Source: Utricularia gibba (Eukaryota; Streptophyta; Magnoliopsida; Lamiales; Lentibulariaceae). Taken from it: a stretch of DNA of 64,000 nucleotides. The stretch is from NCBI GenBank assembly GCA_002189035.1, contig NEEC01000011.1:3038001-3102000 (forward strand), in the 5' to 3' direction. The notes beneath the pieces are model-generated. The model saw only the letters and a list, made by a program, of their open reading frames with translations. It did no database searches and was not told the DNA's origin. This document shows positions 56,909-64,000 of this stretch, piece by piece. A program made the translations under genes and the position numbers. Every line of letters begins with the position of its first letter. The stretch's first letter is position 1.

Positions 56909-59057
56909 TCAATGTTTCACCAACATGGCATCTGATCGTCTCTTCCTGGCAGCATGCTTTAGTTTCTCCATAGCAACGAGCCCAACTTGCCTGACTCTTT
57001 CCCTTGAAAGACCCATCCTGAACACATGACAGCGAGGCCAATATGAAATGGTCGACTCCCCAGAATGTTTAGGGTGTGAGTTGCTTACCGTCTACTGATA
57101 TCTTCCCATGTGAGGCATTCATGGTCGATGCCATAGTATAGTCGGATGATGTCTCTCTCCCGCTCTCTGAGTGCGGATGTGATGAGCCTATCCACTTCAT
57201 CCTGAAAAAAAATGGAGCAGAAACATGAACAGAAGGATAGCTTCACCAGACCGTGGATGGGCTTGCGCTTCTTGTAGTATGGTCAAGTACCTTAAGTGCC
57301 CATGTATCGAATCCGTGCCAAGGATTGCTGTGCATTTGAGTATCTGCAACGTACTAGCAAAATTAAGGGGAAAAAGGATTAGAATGTCTCTGATCATGAA
57401 AGAGTTATTCAAGTAGTGGTACTATGAGTGCCGAAATCATTCATTCACCCACACTGTGATGAGTTTCTCCTCGTAGGCCGTTCAGTGAGGGGAATGCTTC
57501 CCGGTCGAGAGAGAAAACTTTGTTGATCGCCTGAAAGCGCGGGAGTAAAAGATCATGTATGCAGTCCAAAGAAAGATATGTGCAATTTTAATACAACTCC
57601 CACATGAATCTGAAGATCTTATTGGTACCTCTGTTGCGTTCCTGACCTTCTTCTCTGTCATGTTCAGGCATTCTGCGATTTTCTGATGCATCAAATGGAT
57701 CATTAAGAGTTAGATTTACAAAGGCCTGCATATCAAGAACAGATAGACAACGAACCGGAATGGTTGGAGCTATTCCTTTCTCTGCCAGTCTAGCCTTTGC
57801 ATTTCGAATCAAACTTAGTCTCTCGTGCAGATGAGTTGGTAACCGTAAGGTTTTAGAGTTCTTCCTCAAGGATCTTGAAACCCCCTGCAGGTCAATTACC
57901 ATTAACAGGTAAAAGAAGAGAGCCTCGTGATCAAGCCTATGCATTTGGTGATCTGATCTCTCACCTGACGAATCCACCAATAAACGTAAGTTGATATCTT
58001 GAATCCCTTCGAGGAATCAAATTTCTCAATTCCACGGAGCAACCCAATCAAACCACCCTGCAGAATTGTTAAAAAAAATTGAATCTCTCATTGTTTTCGG
58101 AACTCGAATTGGAACAGGAGGATGAGATGGTTACCTGGATGAGATCTGCCATCTCGACGCCCATATGATCATATTTCTGTGCAATAGACATTACTAAACG
58201 AACGTTGCTCCTGGTGAGCTTCTCTCTGGCCAGTGTGCTCTCAGTCAGTTTCTCGCGTAAATCAACTCTGCTGATTCTCAATGAATGAGCTAGCTGTTCC
58301 TCTGATGGTTCACAACCCAATCTCTCCTTCAGTCTGAAAATTCACATCATAGAATAAGCGAAAGCCCCAAAGGTCTTCAGGTTCGAAGCAAAGATTGTGA
58401 TCCGTTTTCCGTACCTAGACCTGTGTTTTTCAAGCATAATCCCTGTCTTTATATACTGAGAAAGATGAATGACTTGCGAATGAGTAAGCAGCTCTTCAGT
58501 CACAGCCCCCTTCATGTATCCTTTAGCACGATTGTAAAGCAACCCGGGTTTATACCCGATCTTCCCTGTTTTCTTACCTTCACTTGTGAACTCGTAATGT
58601 TCAGTTTCCGTTTCGTCGAATCCAATCTCCGCCTTCGCGCCGATGTTCCAGAGCCTATGATTGCATTTTTGAACTGCTCCGCCTCATTATCGGTGGTCTT
58701 CAATATTGTATCAGAAGAAAGATTCCACTGCTTCTCGAGCATCGACTTCTGCAAAAGAAGAATAGAATCTACTGAACACTCCGGTTCCGATTCAACGGTA
58801 AATTGATCCATCCACGATTCCGATGTACACGTCTTCGTCCGATTAGCGTCCGCATGTTCCCGCACAGCTGTAACCGTCGGTACTCGTCGTCTCCGCCGTC
58901 GATTCGCCCCTATGTCCGACGATTTGGAGCAGACAAACTGGAAAGCCGGCGGATCAATCGAGGAAGCAAGTTTATCCACTGAATCGGAGTAGAAAAAGGC
59001 GGAACCAAAGAACAGGCGCTTGGCTGTACTCAGCCCGAGTACAGCGGTGGCAGCCAT
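56909..59057 (-). CDS. SIG1: Plastid RNA polymerase sigma factor SIG1, one apparent base lost
   Basis: A nuclear-encoded sigma-70 factor for the plastid-encoded RNA polymerase. Nine exons: 59057-58415, 58333-58135, 58057-57965, 57884-57756, 57682-57629, 57530-57453, 57353-57291, 57201-57089, 57017-56909. The transit peptide begins MAATAVLGLSTAKRLFFGSA, close to SIG1 of Arabidopsis. Region 1.2/2 starts RLKERLGCEPSEEQLAHSL. Region 2 has SNVRLVMSIAQKYDHMG, GGLIGLLRGIEKFDSSKGF and ISTYVYWWIRQGVSRSL. Region 3 holds KIAECLNMTEKKVRNATE. Region 4.2 is LTWEDISRRMGLSRERVRQV, ending KLKHAARKRR. Exon 1 is one base short of its phase: the frame changes between RKQGRSG and YKPGLLYNRAKGYMKGAV, probably in the GGG run near 58555. 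Restored length is 493 residues. Two TGGGCY motifs lie upstream. Confidence 0.94.
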
Positions 59058-59280
59058 CCTCACGAGCTCGGAAACCACACGCGAAATGCCGCGAATTCGA
59101 TGCGCGAAGAAGAGTGCGGAATCATTGATCAAGTGTGGAGAAGAGCTCCGAGTGTCCCTCGTGGCGCGTGGATTATCCATAGCCATTGGACGGTGTAGAT
59201 AACGTGCTGGGTCCCAGACCTTCTAAGTCCACATGATGTGCCACCTCCGCACAAAGAAAATCAATATTCATAAAAGCACT

Positions 59281-59305
59281 TGGGCTTCAAACTCGTAAAT
59301 GGGCC
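59281..59305 (-). promoter_or_regulatory. Paired site II-type motifs upstream of SIG1
   Basis: TGGGCT (59281-59286) and TGGGCC (59300-59305), read on the plus strand, lie about 225-250 bases upstream of the SIG1 start. Paired TGGGCY elements are frequent in promoters of organelle-related housekeeping genes. Function here is inferred. Confidence 0.4.
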
Positions 59306-60162
59306 AACAGAAATTGCACAAACACAATCCAGTTCTTCTTCTTTTTTTTTTTTAATAATGCCTTATCAAAAAGAAATATTTGTGTCAATAATCCTATCAA
59401 ATGACATAATTGATCTCAAAATGTCATAGACTTGAATTTTGAGCCCACCCTATGTAACGCGGTACTTAAGTAATGTTCTGTAAAATTTTTTAAATCTGTT
59501 TTTATTTTTTAAAAATAAAAATAAAAATAAAAAGTAACAAACTCCTTATTTTTTAAAAAATATTTTTGTAGATATAGTTTTAAAAGTATTTTTGATAGAA
59601 TTATTTTTACAATTAAAAATATTCTAGAAAGAAATTATTTTTACTTTTGAAAAATAAAAATATATTTTAAAAATTTTCCAAACACTACTTTAATAATGAT
59701 ATTCTAAATTGATTAAGAATAGGGAAAAATATAATTAAATTGATACACTCAATTAATATTGTACATAATCTTTTAGTTTAAGAGAGAGAATGTAAAGTTA
59801 TAAAGATTATATATCCAAAACAGAAAATGTAGGGTCGGTCAATCAAATCTCATATATTGAGATGATGTAATTGATCGATTTTAAAATATTCGTATTAAAT
59901 TATTATTATTATTCGAGTGGACAAAAAGGTGACATGTCTCCGAAAACAACGCAAATGACGCGAAGAGGGAGAGGGCGGCGTAAGGTTTCTATCGTATTAA
60001 TACCATGCATCCACCAACAAACAACTAATTACTAACTCGGGCGGGCCGGGCCGGGCCGGGCCCCGTATCAATCCCAGTTGCGTGACCAAAATCTCTTGCA
60101 ACGTCTCCTGCTACAAATAGCATCCACCTCCACTCTACCGCACGCTGAGAGCTTCGCGAGTC
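59306..60162. other. AT-rich spacer and promoter of the glycine-rich protein gene
   Basis: 59340-59920 is A/T-dominated with no gene recognised. The last 220 bases form the promoter and leader of the glycine-rich protein gene, including a GGGCC-type repeat at 60041-60065. No clear TATA box; tacaaatag near 60112 is a weak candidate. Confidence 0.4.
60041..60065. repeat. Short (CCGGG)n pentanucleotide repeat
   Basis: Four to five tandem CCGGG/GGGCC units in the promoter of the glycine-rich protein gene, an abrupt G/C island within an AT-rich spacer. Confidence 0.8.
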
Positions 60163-60585
60163 ATGGCTTCTTTCAGGGTTCTCCTCGCGGCCGCTTTCCT
60201 CTTCCTCCTCTCTTCCGCCGTCGCTGCAAGAGAGCTCTCTCAGGCGACTTCTGATGCATGTAATGAACTCAGCTGTTGTGATAACCATTTCCTTTTTTTT
60301 GTTTATATTAAGGGATTGTTTTTGTGGTGATCAGTGAAGGCGACTGATCGGACTTACGGTAATCCGGTGGGATACGGGGGATACATCCCCAAGTACGGCG
60401 GGTTCGGAGGGTATAGCGGGTATGGGGCTTACGGAGGAGGAAAAGGAGGACCCGGCGGTGGATACGGGTACGGCGGATACGGCGGGTACGGCGGGTATGG
60501 AGGCTATAATCCTAAAACCGGAGGGTTTGGTGGTTACTTTGGTCCAGGGCACGGCAAGCATCCTGCAGACGAGCCCCGGAACTGA
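60163..60585 (+). CDS. Small secreted glycine/tyrosine-rich protein
   Basis: Two exons (60163-60259, 60335-60585) encode 115 residues. A signal peptide covers about residues 1-22 (VLLAAAFLFLLSSAVA, cleavage likely after AVA or AVAA). The mature protein is dominated by GGY, GYGG and GGFGGY units between about residues 45 and 100, and ends GPGHGKHPADEPRN. This matches plant cell-wall glycine-rich proteins, but the family is defined by composition, so no precise function can be assigned. There is no Cys-rich C-terminus and no RNA-binding or oleosin domain. The start ATG at 60163 is the first in the frame and begins the signal peptide. It is divergent from SIG1. Confidence 0.85.
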
Positions 60586-60621
60586 AAGGCGCCGCCGGTG
60601 GAACTGGAAGAGCTGAGAGTC

Positions 60622-60690
60622 TGTATGTATGTATGTATGCATGTATGTATGAATCATGTATGTATGGATGGATGGATGTGAGCGTGGGAT
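60622..60690. repeat. ATGT/ATGG tetranucleotide microsatellite
   Basis: An interrupted run of gtat units, then ggat units, in the 3' UTR of the glycine-rich protein gene. Likely length-variable between individuals. Confidence 0.85.
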
Positions 60691-60988
60691 CATGTATGTG
60701 TATGTCGGTCGCATGGCATGGCCATGATGTATTTCGGATTTCTTATACGAAATAATGGTGATAATTTTATGGTAATTTAATTGATTTCGGGCAAACACGG
60801 CAAAAGGAATCATTTTGACTGCAACGGTAACCTTAAAGCCCTAGGTAGGTATGCATTCATTCATTCTTCTCTCTGTTCACGCCGCCGCACATAATCATCA
60901 TTGAACTACGGAGATCGCCATTTCTGTCTACGTAAGAAGCCGCTGTAGGCGGTGATTCAACGATCTCAAGGCCGCCTCCTTGCGAGCT
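60691..60988. other. Spacer and leader of the aspartate kinase gene
   Basis: About 300 bases between two genes in the same direction. Contains the 3' end of the glycine-rich protein transcript and the aspartate kinase promoter and leader. No other feature seen. Confidence 0.4.
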
Positions 60989-63900
60989 ATGGATGTAACG
61001 TTGCAGTTTTTTGCAGCGAAGACTCCGTCTTTGCGTTCTTCGAAAAGGGGCGTCTTCATTCGACCGTGGAACCAATGGAATGCTCATTTCGCAGCGTCGG
61101 TTTCTGATCCGGGTCGTTTTTCGGTAGCTCGTGGAGTCGGATGCGTGAGTTGTAAGCTTGATATTGCAGAGAGGATTGACGCTAAATCCGATGATGCTGG
61201 CCCAACATCCGATAATTTTACTTGCGTGATGAAGTTTGGTGGTTCCTCCGTTGCCTCTGCATCAAGAATTAGAGAAGTTGCCGATCTCATTCTCAGCTTT
61301 CCTGAGGAAAGGCCTATTATTATTCTTTCTGCTATGGGGAAGACGACTAACCATCTTCTTCTGGTGATGTTTTAGATTTGTTTCCTCATTACGATGGTAC
61401 TGTTTGTAAATCTAAACGAGAATCTGAAATGGGATCGCTGATTTCTTTCCAGGCTGGAGAGAAGGCAGTGAGTTGTGGCGTTTCAAACGTATCTGATATT
61501 CGGGAATTGGATCTCATCAAGGACTTGCATTTAAGGTTCCTGCTTACGTTCTCACTTTTTTTAATTAGCTCGAGGTTTGTATTTTGGGTAATTATATACC
61601 TTGCCATTTTTAGGACTGAAGCCGAGCTTGGACTGGAAAGTTCAGTTGTATCAAGTACGTTATACGACCTTCATCGACGATTTCTTTCTTAATATATTTT
61701 TGTTTGGTTTTTACTTTCATGCTGGTGCATTCTTCTGAAAAAAAAAAGGTTTTTCATGGTTTTTTTATATTTCCGGGGGTTGGTTCCGCAGAACACTTCT
61801 CTGAGCTGGAACAGCTTCTGAATGGGATAGCCATGATGAAAGAGATGACTCTAAGGACGAAGGATTACCTAGTTTCGTTTGGGGAATGCATGTCCACTAG
61901 GATTTTTTCTGCATATTTGAATAAGATTGGTGTTAAAGCCCGCCAGGTAATTTCATCTTCAATCATCAATCTTCCGAGCAGTAAAACTTGCTAGGCGGTA
62001 AATTACAGCTTATAAAAGACTGTATGATTTGACTGCTTGTTCTGCTGTTTACGTTGGTGTCATTGCTCCTGCATATATGTGTCTATCTCAATATAGACAA
62101 CACGTGCTTTAATGACACTTTCTGATATCTTTTGCAGTATGATGCTTTTGATTTAGGTTTTATTACAACTGATGATTTTACTAATGCTGATATTCTGGAA
62201 GCAACTTATCCAGCAGTTGCTAAGAGATTGCATGAAGATTGGAACTGTGATCCTGCTATTCCTGTTGTGACTGGCTTCCTCGGCAAGGTTGTTGCCTTTT
62301 GTATTTGGGATTCTCATACTCTACTGATGAATTCCTATAAAGCAATGATAATTACAATTCTTTTAGGGTTGCAAAAGTTGTGCGATTACTACTCTTGGGA
62401 GAGGTGGTAGTGATTTGACTGCAACCGCAATTGGTAAAGCGTTAGGGTTAAGAGAAATCCAGGTGTGCATTGAGTTATACTTTGCCATCCCCCTGTGTTT
62501 ATTTTCCATCTTGACCAAAGATCCGGTTTCTGTTTTATTTAATATGTTTGGAGCTTCTCCTTCTTATGTGCAAATGGCTCTGGATATTGCATGCCACAAA
62601 TGGATGCATTTGATGGTAGATTTACAGTATATACATTTGTGTTCTAGGTCTGGAAAGATGTGGATGGCGTTTTAACCTGTGACCCAAATATCTGTTCCGC
62701 TGCAACACCAGTGCCCATTCTAACCTTTGAAGAGGCAGCTGAGCTGGCTTACTTTGGCGGACAGGTATCAGATTTTTTCATTTCATTTTTTATGGTTTCT
62801 GATTGTCCAGGTCTTTCATTACAGGGATATGTTGCATGTTGAGATCTGGTGGCATATATTATTTTTGTCTAAGTGGTTCATCAAGCAAGTTGATGGGCAT
62901 ATAGGAACCTTTAGTTTTATATTAAGTAAGTTGATTCCACAGCAACTTGCTTAATTTTATGTTAAGTGGTTCATTCACCTTTAAGACATGATAGACTGAT
63001 CTAATGAGTTTGATTCTCCTTTTTTTTGATATATTCAAATTTAATTTTATCTCTTCGGTTTTGTAGGTCCTCCATCCACAGTCCATGAGACCTGCCAGGG
63101 AGGGTGATGTCCCAGTTCGAGTAAAAAATTCTTACAATCCTAGAGCTCCAGGAACTCTAATTACCAGAGAAAGAGACATTAGTAAGGTTAGGTGTTGTAC
63201 GTGCTCTGAGAGGAAGGCCTGGTCACATGAAATTATCAAACCGTGTTGCTCTTTCTGCTGCTCAGGCTGTACTTACCAGCATCGTGCTCAAGCGGAATGT
63301 GACGATGTTGGACATAGTGAGTACTAGAATGCTTGGTCAAGTGGGATTCCTTGCCAAGGTTGGTCTAGTTAAACAAATTTCCAGTTTCTGAATGCAGCTA
63401 TTTATTTAATGGGCTCATGTACTGGATCAGGTGTTCTCAATCTTTGAAGATCTGGGGATCTCTGTTGATGTTGTCGCCACTAGTGAAGTTAGCATATCCT
63501 TGACGCTGGATCCTTCCAAGCTTTGGAGTCGAGAGCTGATTCAACAGGCAAGCACTTTTTTTTTTTTAATGATGGATTCACTCAAACGTATGCGTTTCTT
63601 GTTTCAAATGCAAGTGTGAAACCATGATAGAAAAGCTTCTCAGTATGCCACTCCACAGCTTCCCTCAATTAAACAATTTTGATCAGGAACTCGATCACAT
63701 GAAGGAAGACCTAAAAAAGATTGCTGATGTAAAACTCAAGCAGCATATGTCTATAATCTCTCTCATTGGAAACGTTGATAAATCCTCACTTATACTCGAA
63801 AAGGTACTTGCTTCTTTGAATGGTCAAGACAATCCCTTGTTTTATCATCCTCACTGATTTTGTCGATGAGCAGGCGTTCCATGTCTTCCGGATGATGGGT

Positions 63901-64000
63901 GTCAACGTTCAGATGATCTCCCAGGGCGCATCTAAAGTGAATATATCGTTGATAGTGGAGAATAAAGAAGCAGAAAACTGTGTTAGAGCGTTGCACTCAG
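60989..64000 (+). CDS. AK: Aspartate kinase, monofunctional lysine-sensitive type, 3' end missing
   Basis: Phosphorylates aspartate, the entry to lysine, threonine, methionine and isoleucine synthesis in plastids. Twelve exons are visible: 60989-61363, 61453-61535, 61614-61654, 61792-61946, 62138-62287, 62367-62462, 62648-62764, 63067-63186, 63266-63358, 63431-63547, 63687-63803 and 63874 to the window edge, all in phase. A transit peptide of about 75 residues precedes the kinase domain, which begins [15 protein letters not shown] (KFGGSSV, 82-88). Also seen are [50 protein letters not shown] and [13 protein letters not shown]. Two ACT regions follow ([20 protein letters not shown] and [20 protein letters not shown]). 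No homoserine dehydrogenase domain is reached, and the reading is at the usual C-terminal end of monofunctional enzymes. A fused dehydrogenase beyond the edge is unlikely but not excluded. Intron 10 has a GC donor. Confidence 0.94.

Noticed and set aside
60331-60813. Minus-strand frame of 160 codons over the glycine-rich gene
   Set aside because: Antisense of GGY codons and the 3' microsatellite; low-complexity only.

Overview
The window is nuclear DNA from a flowering plant. Almost every gene has short GT-AG introns (mostly 80-300 bases), AT-rich spacers separate the genes, and the gene set is plant-specific: a nuclear-encoded plastid ribosomal protein, a plastid sigma factor, a PLS-class pentatricopeptide protein, a double B-box protein and the flowering regulator FPA. 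I cannot name the species. Gene density is high (21 protein-coding genes in 64 kb), which suggests a compact or gene-rich region.

Layout from left to right: WW-domain DEAD-box helicase (-, cut by the left edge); plastid ribosomal protein L12 (+); tRNA-splicing endonuclease subunit SEN54 (-); a degenerate duplicate of the helicase/L12 promoter region; exopolygalacturonase (+); JmjC histone demethylase (-); protein farnesyltransferase beta (-); TM9/EMP70 endomembrane protein (-); a retro-pseudogene of adenosylhomocysteinase (-); TBC RabGAP (+); SEC23 (+); 2-isopropylmalate synthase (-); PPR protein (+); B-box protein (-); a small TRIM retrotransposon (-); ETF-ubiquinone oxidoreductase (+); group I bZIP (-); FPA (-); POLD4 (+); plastid sigma factor SIG1 (-); glycine-rich secreted protein (+); aspartate kinase (+, cut by the right edge).

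The genes are single-copy housekeeping or regulatory genes and do not form a cluster or pathway. Three relate to plastid gene expression or amino-acid synthesis (L12, SIG1, isopropylmalate synthase, with aspartate kinase as a fourth), and three to endomembrane traffic (TM9, TBC, SEC23), but they are unlinked in function. I found no undescribed system.

The most informative observations are these. First, six otherwise intact genes carry about eight one-base losses, nearly all in G or C runs, and intron phase confirms each; consensus error is more likely than mass gene decay. Second, a local duplication has put a copy of the helicase leader and promoter in front of SEN54, in the right orientation to drive it. 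Third, there is a decayed adenosylhomocysteinase retrocopy and a TRIM element with a recognisable initiator-Met primer site. Fourth, five of about 119 reconstructed introns begin with GC rather than GT. Fifth, an 87-bp minisatellite lies in frame inside the demethylase gene.

Exon borders were assigned by eye from splice consensus, protein homology and phase arithmetic; individual coordinates may be off by one.
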